A stretch of 41,556 bases of DNA from Pseudomonadota bacterium (GTDB lineage Bacteria > Verrucomicrobiota > Verrucomicrobiia > Limisphaerales > SXTU01). Each line of letters starts with the position of its first letter. Within the stretch, counting starts at the first letter, position 1. Position numbers and translations under genes: made by a program. Shown in pieces: positions 1 to 9,245 of the stretch. Below the pieces are notes generated by a model. The model ran no database searches. It saw nothing but the letters and a program-made list of their open reading frames with translations, and had not been told where the DNA came from. Location: contig RFSE01000033.1 in the NCBI GenBank assembly GCA_009924135.1, forward strand, positions 1 to 41,556. Reading direction: 5' to 3'.

Positions 1-86
1 GCGTCCTCGCCTGCGAGTTCGGGCGGCGTCTCGCCGCCCGCAGGTACTCGGGGCGGGACGCCCCGGTAACTCGCAGGCGAGGACGC
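1..86. repeat. Palindromic intergenic repeat with 19-bp inverted ends
   Basis: Bases 1-19 and 68-86 are exact reverse complements (19 of 19), enclosing a GC-rich centre that itself contains short inverted segments. The window begins inside or exactly at this unit, so its left limit is unknown. It resembles REP/MITE-like intergenic palindromes; similar but not identical units lie at 7330-7420 and 9246-9400. No gene is visible in 1-229. Confidence 0.75.
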
Positions 87-132
87 CTGCGGTACATGGT
101 AGGCGGTGGCGGACCTGCTCCTGGCGAACGCC

Positions 133-173
133 ACAACTCGCTGCATCTTACCCAACAATTCCCGCAGTTGGTA
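133..173 (-). repeat. Dispersed 41-bp repeat, copy A
   Basis: The reverse complement of 133-173 matches 10748-10788 at 38 of 41 positions. A shorter relative (ataccaactac) begins near 7290. All copies are intergenic on the host side of the window, so this is a host dispersed repeat rather than part of the element at 10.8-27.4 kb. Confidence 0.7.
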
Positions 174-229
174 AAAGGCATCCGTACGTTTCGCCGCCTG
201 AACACGGGACTCCGTACCGGCACGGCTCC

Positions 230-1468
230 TCACCAGTTCTTCGGCAACTCCGGCAGGGTCGCTTTGAGGATGCCCCGGATGCTTTGCTTCTCAGGGGCAG
301 GAAGGTAGGCGTATTCCTTGTCCGGCTTCGCGGTATCCAGTGCCTGGGCGAGCCGGGTGAAGACGCGTTGCTTCATCTCCGGTGGCAAGCCTTGGAAGGC
401 GAGGCTGTAGATCATGTAGCTGCACCGGTATTGAAACAGCCGGGTGCGGAGGTCGAAGTCCTTGAGCGAGGCTCCCCCGGGTCCGATACGCCGCACGCTG
501 GCGAACTCGCGCTTGAACTCCCCGTTGCCGGCAATGCCGCCCGCTGGCAGCGGCACCTCGTCCGCGAACAGCAGGTAACGCGTCAGCGCGCGGGCTTGCT
601 GGTCAAGCTCGGCCGCATGGGCAGGCGTGAGCTTACCGTTGCCCTCGGCGAGGTCCGTGCGCGTGCGATAGGTGGCCTCGATGGCGCGGTTCACGAAGCC
701 GATCTGATGCTCGTGCAGCAACTGTGGCAGCACATCGCTGTGGGGCACGAGGTAGCGTTCGTAGCTGAACTGGGTGCCGGGGGGAATGGGAATGCGTTGC
801 ACGCCCTGCGGGGTGGAATTGCCGATGTGGTTGCCCCAGTGGTTGGTGAAGTTGGCCAGCCCGGTGACGTACCAGCCCCCAAACCGCTGATCCAACGGAA
901 TGCCGTGGCCCGATTGCTCCTGGCGAAAGGCCTTGAGACTGCCGCCGCGCGGGCCGGGGACCACGGACTTCACCACGGGTCCGGGCACATAGCCGGTGTC
1001 CTCGCGCGCGTGGCAGTTCATGCAGCGCGTCGCGCGTTCAGGATGGGGCGTCTGGCCGGGGCGCGGGATGTCGAAGATGTAGAAGACGCCGCCGAGGTCC
1101 GGGTCCACGGAGACAATTTCGATTTTCCCGCCCACGACATAACCGAGGTAAACGTCCTCGTTGAAGAAAATCGCGCGCGGGCTGCGGGGGGAGATGAGGC
1201 TCAGTTGCAGGCTGGTCGTGGAGAAGACCAGCATCTGCGAGGACGCCGGGATGTCGAGCGACCGGAGCACACTGGCGACAAACGCCTTCTCGCTGCCGTA
1301 GTCCAGCGGGATGCGGCCGGCGTAAAGGTTGGTCATCCAGCGGCTGAACCGGTCGTGCGGCGTGCGCTTCCAGTAATCATGCGGGGGCTGGTCGAAATCG
1401 CGGTAGTCGGCGGCCCCCGCCAGACTGCCAGCGAGCAGGAACAGCGAAAGCCAGGCAGCGAATTTCAT
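230..1468 (-). CDS. Secreted protein with one CxxCH haem-binding motif
   Basis: A 412-residue protein. The start at 1468 is chosen because it begins directly with a signal peptide (MKFAAWLSLFLLAG..., cleavage expected near residue 19); longer in-frame starts only add a non-signal stretch. A single CMNCH motif lies at residues 149-153, the pattern for covalent haem c attachment, so it is expected in the periplasm. No other domain was recognised; the rest looks globular without membrane segments. Many verrucomicrobial and planctomycete secreted proteins carry such a lone CxxCH, and the function here is unknown. It stands alone on the minus strand. Confidence 0.72.
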   Translation of the reverse strand: MKFAAWLSLFLLAGSLAGAADYRDFDQPPHDYWKRTPHDRFSRWMTNLYAGRIPLDYGSEKAFVASVLRSLDIPASSQMLVFSTTSLQLSLISPRSPRAIFFNEDVYLGYVVGGKIEIVSVDPDLGGVFYIFDIPRPGQTPHPERATRCMNCHAREDTGYVPGPVVKSVVPGPRGGSLKAFRQEQSGHGIPLDQRFGGWYVTGLANFTNHWGNHIGNSTPQGVQRIPIPPGTQFSYERYLVPHSDVLPQLLHEHQIGFVNRAIEATYRTRTDLAEGNGKLTPAHAAELDQQARALTRYLLFADEVPLPAGGIAGNGEFKREFASVRRIGPGGASLKDFDLRTRLFQYRCSYMIYSLAFQGLPPEMKQRVFTRLAQALDTAKPDKEYAYLPAPEKQSIRGILKATLPELPKNW

Positions 1469-1725
1469 GTGCGAATCAGGATAACAACGCATGGTCAGAC
1501 GTAACAAGTCCGCGACTGAATGCGGTTATTTATCAGGAAAGCAGGAAGGCAGGAAAGGGGATCGCGGGAATGCTCCGGCTTTGGGCAAAGCTCAGCATCT
1601 TGCAATCCGGGATGCCACATGGGGAGCCTTCTCCTTTCGCGGAGCGAGGGGAGAAGGTGGCCGGAGGCCGGATGAGGGGTGCGGCCACCCTCGCCCACGT
1701 ACGCCACCCCTCACCCCAACCCTGA
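1469..1725. repeat. Intergenic host repeats between the CxxCH gene and the IS110 remnant
   Basis: No gene is seen here. At 1533-1558 is a 26-bp purine-rich repeat that recurs with one mismatch, same orientation, at 10706-10731; both copies lie just upstream of a minus-strand start codon. At 1627-1657 and 1673-1713 are two palindromes (ccttctcc/ggagaagg and tgaggggtg/cacccctca). The end, cctcaccccaaccct, resembles the host repeat seen again at 10807-10826, and its continuation seems to reappear at 3141 beyond the IS remnant. Confidence 0.6.
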
Positions 1726-3140
1726 TACGTCTTCCGGAGTTAATCACCAGCGAGGGCAGCCGGTGCAACGGCCGGCTGCTCCCGAGCTGGTGAATAACTC
1801 CGCCGGCGGGCATCATACCGGCGGTGAACAACCGGCCCCGCTGCCGGCACGGCTGCCTAGCCCACACCCTGCGAGGGTCAGGGAGAGATTGCCGCCGGCG
1901 GCGGTGGCTTCCGGGCCAAGCGCTGAGAGAACATCACCCCATGAGGGTTCCTGTATCAGGTCGCGCCCGGCCCGGCGGCCCGGCCCGTTGCGCGCCGCTC
2001 GCACCATGAATGCCAACTGGACCCAACATACGCACTACGCGGCCCTGGACTGGGCCAGCGACCACCATGACGTGGTCGTCGTCGATCGCGCCGGCACCCT
2101 CGCCGCCGAATTCCGGTTCGCCCACACCGCTGCCGGGTGGGCGGAGTTCACCGCCCAGATGCAACCCTTCGCCGGCGCGCCGCTGGCCCTGGAAACCTCC
2201 AGCGGCCCCGCCGTCGACCAGCTCCTGCAACGCGGCTGGACGCTCTACCTGGTCAACCCCAAGGCCGCCCAGCGCTACCGCGACCGCAAGGCCCCCAGCG
2301 GCACCAAGACCGACCGCCACGACGCTTGGAGCCTGGCCGACGCCCTGCGCACCGACGGCCACGGCTGGCGCCAGTTGCTGGCCCAGGACGAGGCCACCGC
2401 CACCCTGCGCACGCTCTGCCGCGACGAGCTGGGCCTCATCGAACAACGCACCGCCCTGGTCAACCAGCTCCAGGCCACCCTGCGCGAGTACTACCCCGCC
2501 GCGCTGGCAGCCTTCGACGACTGGACGCAGCCTTACGCCTGGGCCCTGATCCAGCAGTTCCCCACCCCGCTGGCGCTGCACAACGCCGGGCAACGGAAAT
2601 GGGAGCAGTTCCTGCACACCCACCGCCTCTGGCGCGCGGACACCGCGCCCGCGCGCCTGGAGTGCTTCGCCCAGGCCCAGGCCCTGCCGGCCAGCGCGGC
2701 GGTCGTCACCGCCAAAAGCTTGCTGGCCACGACGCTGGTCAAAGTCCTGCAAGCCCTCCAGGGCCAGCTCGACGAATACCGCCGGCGCATCACCCAGGGC
2801 TTCACCCAGCACCCCGACCACGACGTGTTCGGCTCCCTGCCCGGCGCAGGCGAGAAACTGGCCCCGCGCCTGCTGGCCGAACTGGGCGCAGTGCGGGCGG
2901 TTTATCCCGACGCCGACGCGTTGTGCTGCCAGGCCGGGGTGAGTCCCGTGAGCATCCAGAGCGGCAAGCTGGACAAGGTCCGCATCCGCTGGGGCTGTGA
3001 CGTGGTGCTGCGGCACACCGTCCATCTGTGGGCGGACTGCAGCCGTAAAATGGGTCAGCGGCCTCCTGGCCGCCGCCGAACCCAAGGCCGCCAGCGTGTG
3101 AATAACTTTTATGAAAAAGCACTTTTCAGTACAGAGAACA
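1726..3140 (+). mobile_element. IS110-family insertion sequence remnant
   Basis: A truncated IS110-type transposase gene (from 2006) preceded by about 280 bp of hairpin-rich non-coding DNA. The limits are inferred: the left flank ends cctcaccccaaccct and the right flank resumes with ctctccccgaggagaggg at 3141, together resembling one palindromic host repeat. No terminal inverted repeats are seen, as expected for IS110 elements. The right part of the element, including the transposase C-terminus, has been lost. Confidence 0.55.
1738..1824 (+). ncRNA. Candidate IS110 bridge RNA region (two hairpins)
   Basis: An outer stem pairs 1738-1751 with 1786-1799 (13 of 14). Inside it a perfect 8-bp stem (1756-1763 with 1772-1779) is separated from the outer one by unpaired, loop-like segments. 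A second hairpin follows (ccgccgg 1800-1806 with ccggcgg 1818-1824). The position, upstream of an IS110 transposase, is where IS110-group elements encode a structured guide (bridge) RNA. Structure is seen; identity is inferred. It could instead be a host palindromic repeat. Confidence 0.3.
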
Positions 3141-3268
3141 TCTCTCCCCGAGGAGAGGGAGTCGAAGGCCAACGACTTCGTCGCCGTGCTCCCTTCCCGC
3201 TGCCTTCTTGCCAAACGGTTCAAACAGCTTGGCTCCCGCTTGGCCGTGGCCAATGGCCACCGGGCTAG
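2006..3268 (+). pseudogene. IS110-family transposase, C-terminally truncated
   Basis: The start at 2006 (MNANWTQHTHYAALDWASD) matches the usual beginning of the DEDD domain. Acidic residues of the RuvC-like active site are visible: D15 (ALDWAS), E63 (ALETS), D103 and D106 (KTDRHDAWS). The C-terminal transposase_20-type domain is present up to the LPGAGEKLAPRLLAELG helix-hairpin-helix segment and AGVSPVSIQSG, which holds the conserved serine (about 319). Homology stops near residue 348 (position 3049). The frame then runs through unrelated repeat DNA to 3268, so about the last 70 residues of a normal IS110 transposase are missing. Probably inactive. Confidence 0.8.
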
Positions 3269-3372
3269 AGCCTGGCACTCATGAGGTGCCAAGAAACAGA
3301 GATGCGCCCCCACGCCACGTTGGCGGGCCAATCCACTTGACCCCTTTGCCCCTGCTTGCGACAAACAGCGGC

Positions 3373-6300
3373 ATGAAGCCGATTTCACTCGTCCTCGCGG
3401 GACTTTGCGCCTCGCTGGTGTCCGCGTCCGCCGCCGATCACCTGCTGCATTCGTGGCAGAAAATCCAGCTCACCGACCAGTTCTGGAGCGAGGGCGCGAC
3501 CTATGCCGACCTCAACAAGGACGGTCACAACGACATCATCTCCGGGCCGTATTGGTGGGAGGGGCCGGACTTCAAGAAGCGCCACAAATACTACGACGAC
3601 GCGCGCACCTTCACACGCAAGAAGGCCGACGGTACCGACGAGAAAATCCCCGGTTTCGAGGGCGGCCTGGGCACCAAGAACACCTACTCGGACAACTTCT
3701 TCGCGTTCACCTACGATTTCAATGGCGACGGTTTTCCGGACATTTTGATCTACGGTTTTCCCGGCCAGGACGCCTCGTGGTTTGAGAATCCCGGTAAAGC
3801 GGGTGTGACCACCGACAACCCTTGGAAACGCCACAAGGTTTTCGACGTGGTGGACAACGAGTCGCCGACGTGGGGCGATCTGCTCGGCACCGGCAAGCCG
3901 GTCATCGTCTGCACCTCCGGTGGCTTCATGGGCTACGTGCAGCCGGATTGGGCCAACCCGACGAACAAGTGGACCTTCCACCCCATTTCACCCAAAGGCG
4001 GCTGGGCCAAGTTCACGCACGGCATCGGCTTCGGCGATGTGAATGGCGACGGTCGCATGGACCTGCTCGAATCCAACGGCTGGTGGGAACAGCCGGCCTC
4101 ACTCGCGGGTGATCCGGTGTGGAAGTTCCACCCGTTCAGGTTCGCTGCCGGCGGCGCGCAGATGTATGCCTACGACGTGAACGGCGACGGTCGGCCGGAT
4201 GTCATCACGAGCCTCGCGGCGCACGGCTTCGGCCTCGTCTGGTGGGAGCAGCTCGCGGAGAAGGACGCGAAGGGTGAGCTCCAGTTCAAGCAGCACGTCA
4301 TCCTGAACAAGGAGCCGAACGAGAGCCGCTACGGCATCAAGTTCTCGCAGATCCACGCCATCGACCTCGTGGACATGGACGGCGACGGCCTCAAGGACAT
4401 CGTCACCGGCAAGCGTTTCTGGGCGCACGGTAACCACGGTGACGCCGAGCCAGACGCGCCCGCCGTGCTCTACTGGTTCAAGCTCACGCGCGGCGCGGAC
4501 GGCACCGTGGACTGGGTGCCACACCTCATCGACGACAACTCCGGCGTCGGCACGCAGGTCGTGGCCGGCAACATCAAGGGCGACAAATGGCCGGACGTGG
4601 TGGTGGGCAACAAGAAGGGTACGTTCGTTCATCTGCACAGCACGAAGCAGGTGACGAAGGAGGAATGGGAGAAGGCGCAGCCGAAGGTGCTCTTTGCCGA
4701 TGCAGGCAAACAGGAACTCAAGGCCGAAGCCGTCGTCACGCGCACCGGCACGCCAGCACCTGTCCCAGCGGGGACGGCCAATGCCAAACCCAATCCGCCC
4801 CTCGCTCCCGGCGGCATCCTGCCCGTCGGGGCCGATGGCAAACCGCTCAACACCGACTTCGAGACCGGTGACCTGCGCGATTGGACGGCCACCGGTGAGG
4901 CGTTCAAGGGCCAGCCGGTCAAAGGCCCCATTAATCAGAACCGCAAGTTTGGTGCGGGCCGGGTGGCGAATCATGTCGGCGATTATTGGATGGGCGGCTA
5001 TGAGAAGCTCGAAGACACGCCCACCGGCACGCTGACCAGCGCACCGTTCAAGGTCACGCAGCCTTGGGCTGCGTTCCTCATCGGCGGTGGCAGCCATTCC
5101 GAGACGCGCGTGGAGCTGGTGGCCAAGGACACCGGCAAGGTCTTCCTCACCGCCCATGGACAGAACAACGAGGCCATGCTGCCGGTGGTCGTGGATTTGG
5201 CGGCGCAAGCCGGCAAGGAGATCTTCATCCGCATCGTGGACGAGCACACGGGCGGCTGGGGCCATGTGAACTTCGACGACTTCAAGCTCTACAAGGAAAA
5301 GCCCGTCTTTGCCGCCGTGGCCGCCGCGTCACCGGGCGGGCAGAAGCCCAATCCACTCCCGACGGATGACGTGAAGTACGCCGGTCTTTCCCCAGAAGAA
5401 GCGGCGAAGGCGATGACCCTGCCGCCCGGTTTCAAGGCCACGCTCTTCGCGGGCGAGCCGGACGTGAAGCAGCCGATTGCCTTCTGCATCGACGATCGCG
5501 GGCGGCTCTGGGTCGTGGAGAATTACACCTACCCGCAGCGCCAGCCCGAGGGCAAGGGCACGGACTGCATCCTCGTCTTCGAGGACACGAATGGCGACGG
5601 GAAGTTCGACAAGCGCACGGTCTTCATGGAGGGCCTGAACATGGCCAGCGGCATCGAGTGGGGCTTCGGCGGCATTTATGTCGGCGCGGTGCCATGGCTG
5701 CTGCACATCCCTGTGAAGGAGACGGACCAAGGCCCGCAACCCGCCGGTGAGCCGGTCAAGCTGCTCGAAGGCTTCGCCTGGCAGGACACGCACGAAATGC
5801 TCAACACCTTCACCTGGGGTCCGGATGGCTGGCTCTACGGCTGCCACGGCGTGTTCACGCATTCGCATGTGAAACCGGTTGGTGCGCCGGACACGGAGCG
5901 GCAGTTCATCAACGCGGGCGTGTGGCGCTGGCATCCCACGAAGAAGCGCTTCGAGGTCTTTGCCGAGGGCACGAGCAATCCGTGGGGCGTGGACTTCAAC
6001 GAGTACGGCCAGTGCTTCATCGAGGCGTGCGTGATCCCGCACCTCTTCCACATGATCCAAGGCGGGCGTTACCAGCGGCAGGGCGGCCAGCACTACGCGC
6101 CGAGCCTGGAAGAGGCCCGGCGCATCGTGCCAGACTACTTCACGCAGGACTTCTCCAAGCCCGGCAAGCAGCCGATCAACCCCTACATCTACGACGATCT
6201 CAAGACCATCGCGGACCACCGGCATTACGCAGGCGCGGGCGGACCGCACGCGGGCAACGGTCGCAGCGACCAGGCCGGTGGCGGCCACGCGCACGCGGGC

Positions 6301-7254
6301 CTCATGTGCTATCTCGGCGGGAGCTGGCCCAAGGAGTACCACGGCAAGCTCATCATCGGAAACATCCACGGCCAGCGCCTGAACATGGACATCCCGGAGC
6401 GCGCGGGCAGCGGCTACGTGGGCAAGCACGGCGCGGACTTCATCAACTTCAACGACCGCTGGAGCCAGACGCTCAACCAGCAGATCGACCAGGACGGCAA
6501 CGTCTTCGTGATCGACTGGTATGACAAGCAGCAGTGCCACAGCGGCAACCCGGCGGTGCACGACCGGAGCAACGGGCGGATATTTAAGATCAGCTACGGG
6601 GAGAAGAAGGGGACGCAGGTGGATTTGGGGAAGCTGAATTCCCCCGAGTTGAGCGCGACCTTGCGGCACGCAAATGCTTGGCAGGCGCGTCATGGGATGC
6701 GGCTATTGCAAGAACGTGGGCCGGACAAGGCGCTGGCGAACGAACTTCGCGGGGCCTTGCGCTTGGCTGACGCCGCACCAACCGGTGCAATCGACGGTTT
6801 GCCCAAATCTGTAACAGCAACTCCGGTACAACTGCGCGCTCTGTGGGCCCTGCACTCAACCGGAGGACTTGATGAGGGGACGGCGGTCACCACCTTGAAA
6901 CACGCCAACGAACATCTCCGCGCCTGGACCATCCAGCTCCTCTGCGAGGGCAAGAACCCAGGTGCCGCCGCGTTGAAAGAGTTCGCCCGCCTCGCCAAGG
7001 AAGACCCATCACCCGTGGTGCGTCTCTACCTCGCCAGCGCGTGCCAGCGTCTGACCGTGGCAGAGCGCGCGCCCATCGTCGAAGCCCTGCTCGCCCATGC
7101 CGAGGATGCGGGAGATCAAAACCTCCCGCTGATGTATTGGTACGCCACCGAGCCTATCGTCGCCGCCGAGCCGGCCAAGGGCGCGCTCCTGCTGGCCAAG
7201 GCCAAAATCCCCATCCTCCGCGAGTACATCACCCGCCGCCTGACGGCGAAGTAA
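3373..7254 (+). CDS. Secreted FG-GAP repeat / PVC-type dehydrogenase fusion protein
   Basis: A 1293-residue protein. The start at 3373 gives a signal peptide (MKPISLVLAGLCASLVSASA). The first ~450 residues hold FG-GAP/VCBS-type calcium-binding motifs, e.g. DLNKDGHND, DFNGDGFPD, DVNGDGRMD, DVNGDGRPD, DMDGDGLKD. A middle region (about 485-640) begins with FETGDLRDWT and looks like a beta-sandwich. From about residue 680 there is a propeller of the PVC membrane-bound dehydrogenase type (PPGFKATLFAGEPDVKQPIAF; DDRGRLWVVENYTYPQR), followed by a helical HEAT-like tail. The C-terminal cytochrome c domain common in this family is absent; no CxxCH is seen. Expected outside the cytoplasmic membrane; substrate unknown, possibly a carbohydrate. 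Confidence 0.8.
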   Translation: MKPISLVLAGLCASLVSASAADHLLHSWQKIQLTDQFWSEGATYADLNKDGHNDIISGPYWWEGPDFKKRHKYYDDARTFTRKKADGTDEKIPGFEGGLGTKNTYSDNFFAFTYDFNGDGFPDILIYGFPGQDASWFENPGKAGVTTDNPWKRHKVFDVVDNESPTWGDLLGTGKPVIVCTSGGFMGYVQPDWANPTNKWTFHPISPKGGWAKFTHGIGFGDVNGDGRMDLLESNGWWEQPASLAGDPVWKFHPFRFAAGGAQMYAYDVNGDGRPDVITSLAAHGFGLVWWEQLAEKDAKGELQFKQHVILNKEPNESRYGIKFSQIHAIDLVDMDGDGLKDIVTGKRFWAHGNHGDAEPDAPAVLYWFKLTRGADGTVDWVPHLIDDNSGVGTQVVAGNIKGDKWPDVVVGNKKGTFVHLHSTKQVTKEEWEKAQPKVLFADAGKQELKAEAVVTRTGTPAPVPAGTANAKPNPPLAPGGILPVGADGKPLNTDFETGDLRDWTATGEAFKGQPVKGPINQNRKFGAGRVANHVGDYWMGGYEKLEDTPTGTLTSAPFKVTQPWAAFLIGGGSHSETRVELVAKDTGKVFLTAHGQNNEAMLPVVVDLAAQAGKEIFIRIVDEHTGGWGHVNFDDFKLYKEKPVFAAVAAASPGGQKPNPLPTDDVKYAGLSPEEAAKAMTLPPGFKATLFAGEPDVKQPIAFCIDDRGRLWVVENYTYPQRQPEGKGTDCILVFEDTNGDGKFDKRTVFMEGLNMASGIEWGFGGIYVGAVPWLLHIPVKETDQGPQPAGEPVKLLEGFAWQDTHEMLNTFTWGPDGWLYGCHGVFTHSHVKPVGAPDTERQFINAGVWRWHPTKKRFEVFAEGTSNPWGVDFNEYGQCFIEACVIPHLFHMIQGGRYQRQGGQHYAPSLEEARRIVPDYFTQDFSKPGKQPINPYIYDDLKTIADHRHYAGAGGPHAGNGRSDQAGGGHAHAGLMCYLGGSWPKEYHGKLIIGNIHGQRLNMDIPERAGSGYVGKHGADFINFNDRWSQTLNQQIDQDGNVFVIDWYDKQQCHSGNPAVHDRSNGRIFKISYGEKKGTQVDLGKLNSPELSATLRHANAWQARHGMRLLQERGPDKALANELRGALRLADAAPTGAIDGLPKSVTATPVQLRALWALHSTGGLDEGTAVTTLKHANEHLRAWTIQLLCEGKNPGAAALKEFARLAKEDPSPVVRLYLASACQRLTVAERAPIVEALLAHAEDAGDQNLPLMYWYATEPIVAAEPAKGALLLAKAKIPILREYITRRLTAK

Positions 7255-7530
7255 CAAAGCGCGGACGCCCAGGTCCGCAGTTGCCGGCCTGATACCAACT
7301 ACGTCAAATGGTCGGAATAACCCGCCGCTGGTAGGGCGCGTCACTCCGTGCGCGCCGCCCGCCAACCTAACGCGTCCTTGGCTCCGCACGCCCCGGCGGG
7401 CAGGGGCTGCCCGCCCTACCCGCGTTCTACCGGAGCTCACTGGTAGCTGGCCTGACAACGGGGCTCCCGTCCTCCACTGAAAAAATACTTTGTCGGATTC
7501 CCAGCGCGGGCGGCGATAGCATGGGAAAGC
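7255..7530. repeat. Intergenic region with palindromic repeat 7330-7420
   Basis: Nothing coding is visible. A 91-bp unit has 9-bp inverted ends (ggtagggcg 7330-7338, cgccctacc 7412-7420) and an inner 9-bp hairpin (ggcgggcag 7395-7403 with ctgcccgcc 7407-7415). A partial copy of the 41-bp dispersed repeat sits near 7290-7301. The promoter of the sigma factor gene must lie in the last ~100 bp, but I cannot point to it. Confidence 0.65.
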
Positions 7531-9201
7531 ATGCACGATGATCTGGATTTGCTGCGAAACTTCGGCCGGGACGGCGCGGAGGACGCCTTTGCCGAATTGG
7601 TCCGGCGGCATGTGAACCTCGTCTATTCCGCCGCGCTGCGCCAGGTCCGCTCGCCTCAGCTCGCTGAGGAGGTCTCCCAGTCCGTCTTCACCGATCTCGC
7701 CAGTGACGCCGCGCGGCTGCAGCCCGGCACCGTCCTGGCCGCCTGGCTGTATCAGGTCACGCGGCGCACGGCCATCGACGTGGTGCGCCGGGAAGCCCGC
7801 CGCCAGCTCCGGGAACAAATCGCCGTGGAAATGAACGCCATGAACTCAACTGCCTCCGATTGGGCGCTCGTGGAACCGCTGCTCGATGACGCGATGGCAG
7901 CCCTTGATGAAACCGATCGCACGGCGGTCCTGCTGCGCTACTTCGAGAACAAATCCCTGCGCGAAGTCGGGGCCGCGCTCGGCACGTCGGACGACACAGT
8001 CCAGAAGCGCGTGAGCCGTGCGGTGGATAAACTGCGCGAGTTCTTTTCCCAGCGCGGGGTCACCGTCGGGGCTGGAGCGATCACCGCCGCCGTTTCGGCC
8101 CACGCCGTGCAGGCCGCGCCCGTCGGGCTGGCCGCTGCCATTTCCACTTCGGCCGCCCTGGCCGGGAGCGCCGTTGTCACTGTCACCACTGCCACCACCC
8201 TGCAAACCATTGCCATGACCACCCTGCAAAAGCTCGTTGTCACCACCGCCCTCATTGCCGCCGTCGGGGTGGCCATTTACGAAAACCGTCAGTCAGCCGA
8301 ACTGCGCAAGGAGAACCAGCGCCTGGTTGCCCAACTTGCGCCGCTCACCGAGCAGGTTCGCCAGTTGCAGAAGGAGCGCGACACCGGCACGAACCGCCTG
8401 GCCGCCGTGGCGACCGAGCTGGCCAGCGTGAAAGCGCAGCCCACCGAGGTCCACAAGCTGCGTGGCCAGGTCGGGGTGTTGCGTCAGGAGCGGGACGCGA
8501 TCGGGAGCAAAAGCGCGCTGAGCAAAATCACCGCCGATCCGGAGACGCGCAAGATGATGCGCGAGCAGCAGAAGATGGGCATGAGCCTGCTCTACACCGA
8601 CCTGGCCAAAAACCTGAACCTGACCCCCGAAGTAAAAGGGCAGTTCCAGGACCTGCTGGCTGATGGCGTGATGGATGGCGTCGATCTCATCACGCAGGCG
8701 TTGCACGACAAGGCGAGCGGCCCGCAGATTGACCAGCTCTTCACCGCGCACGAAGCGGCCTTCAACGCGAAGGTCGCGGCGTTGATCGGTCAGGACGGGC
8801 TGGTGAAGTACCAGGAGTTTTCGAAGGACCTGCTGGCGACGCTGAGTGCGGCGGAAGTGGAGAAGAGTCTGACGGGCGACAAGGCGGCCAAGGCGGAGAA
8901 GAAACAACAATTTCAACAGGTGGTGCAGGAGGAGACCCGCGCGGGGCTGGCCGCACTTGGCCTGCCTGCCGATTACCAGGCGGTGCCGATGCTCAACTTC
9001 CGCAACATCGCCTCCGAGGAAACCGCCGCGCGCAACCTCAAGCTGCTGGACGACATCTACGCGCGCGTCGCCACGCGGGCCGCTACGTTTCTGACCGAGG
9101 ATGAACTTAAAAAGTTCCAAGCCGGCCGGCCCGAAGCCGTGAAGGCCAACCAGACAATGCTCATGATGAACCGGAAGCTGATGGCGCCCATTGCCCAATA
9201 A
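7531..9201 (+). CDS. ECF-type RNA polymerase sigma factor with membrane-anchored C-terminal extension
   Basis: A 556-residue protein. Residues 10-90 are a sigma-70 region 2 (DAFAELVRRHVNLVYSAALR; AAWLYQVTRRTAIDVVR) and 115-172 a region 4 helix-turn-helix (LRYFENKSLREVGAALGTS). An Ala/Thr-rich stretch leads to one likely membrane helix at 234-250 (KLVVTTALIAAVGVAIY). A coiled coil (about 255-320) and a ~230-residue helical C-terminal domain follow. ECF factors are normally about 180-200 residues, so about two thirds of this protein is extra. The topology suggests a cytoplasmic sigma domain tethered to an external sensor; this long form is familiar from verrucomicrobial genomes. No separate anti-sigma gene is adjacent. 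Confidence 0.85.
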   Translation: MHDDLDLLRNFGRDGAEDAFAELVRRHVNLVYSAALRQVRSPQLAEEVSQSVFTDLASDAARLQPGTVLAAWLYQVTRRTAIDVVRREARRQLREQIAVEMNAMNSTASDWALVEPLLDDAMAALDETDRTAVLLRYFENKSLREVGAALGTSDDTVQKRVSRAVDKLREFFSQRGVTVGAGAITAAVSAHAVQAAPVGLAAAISTSAALAGSAVVTVTTATTLQTIAMTTLQKLVVTTALIAAVGVAIYENRQSAELRKENQRLVAQLAPLTEQVRQLQKERDTGTNRLAAVATELASVKAQPTEVHKLRGQVGVLRQERDAIGSKSALSKITADPETRKMMREQQKMGMSLLYTDLAKNLNLTPEVKGQFQDLLADGVMDGVDLITQALHDKASGPQIDQLFTAHEAAFNAKVAALIGQDGLVKYQEFSKDLLATLSAAEVEKSLTGDKAAKAEKKQQFQQVVQEETRAGLAALGLPADYQAVPMLNFRNIASEETAARNLKLLDDIYARVATRAATFLTEDELKKFQAGRPEAVKANQTMLMMNRKLMAPIAQ

Positions 9202-9245
9202 GGCACCCGGACCTGCAAGCCGCGACGGCGGCGCAGCCGGTGGCG

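Noticed and set aside
284..1504. Long plus-strand reading frame opposite the CxxCH gene
   Set aside because: High GC produces long open antisense frames. This one lacks a signal peptide or any recognisable motif, while the minus strand carries a signal peptide and CxxCH. The same applies to long antisense frames over the DUF1552, DUF1592, sulfatase and purD genes.
1679..2005. Transposase start 109 codons further upstream
   Set aside because: The extra part reads through palindromic repeats and hairpins and has no transposase-like sequence; the DEDD domain begins right after the ATG at 2006.
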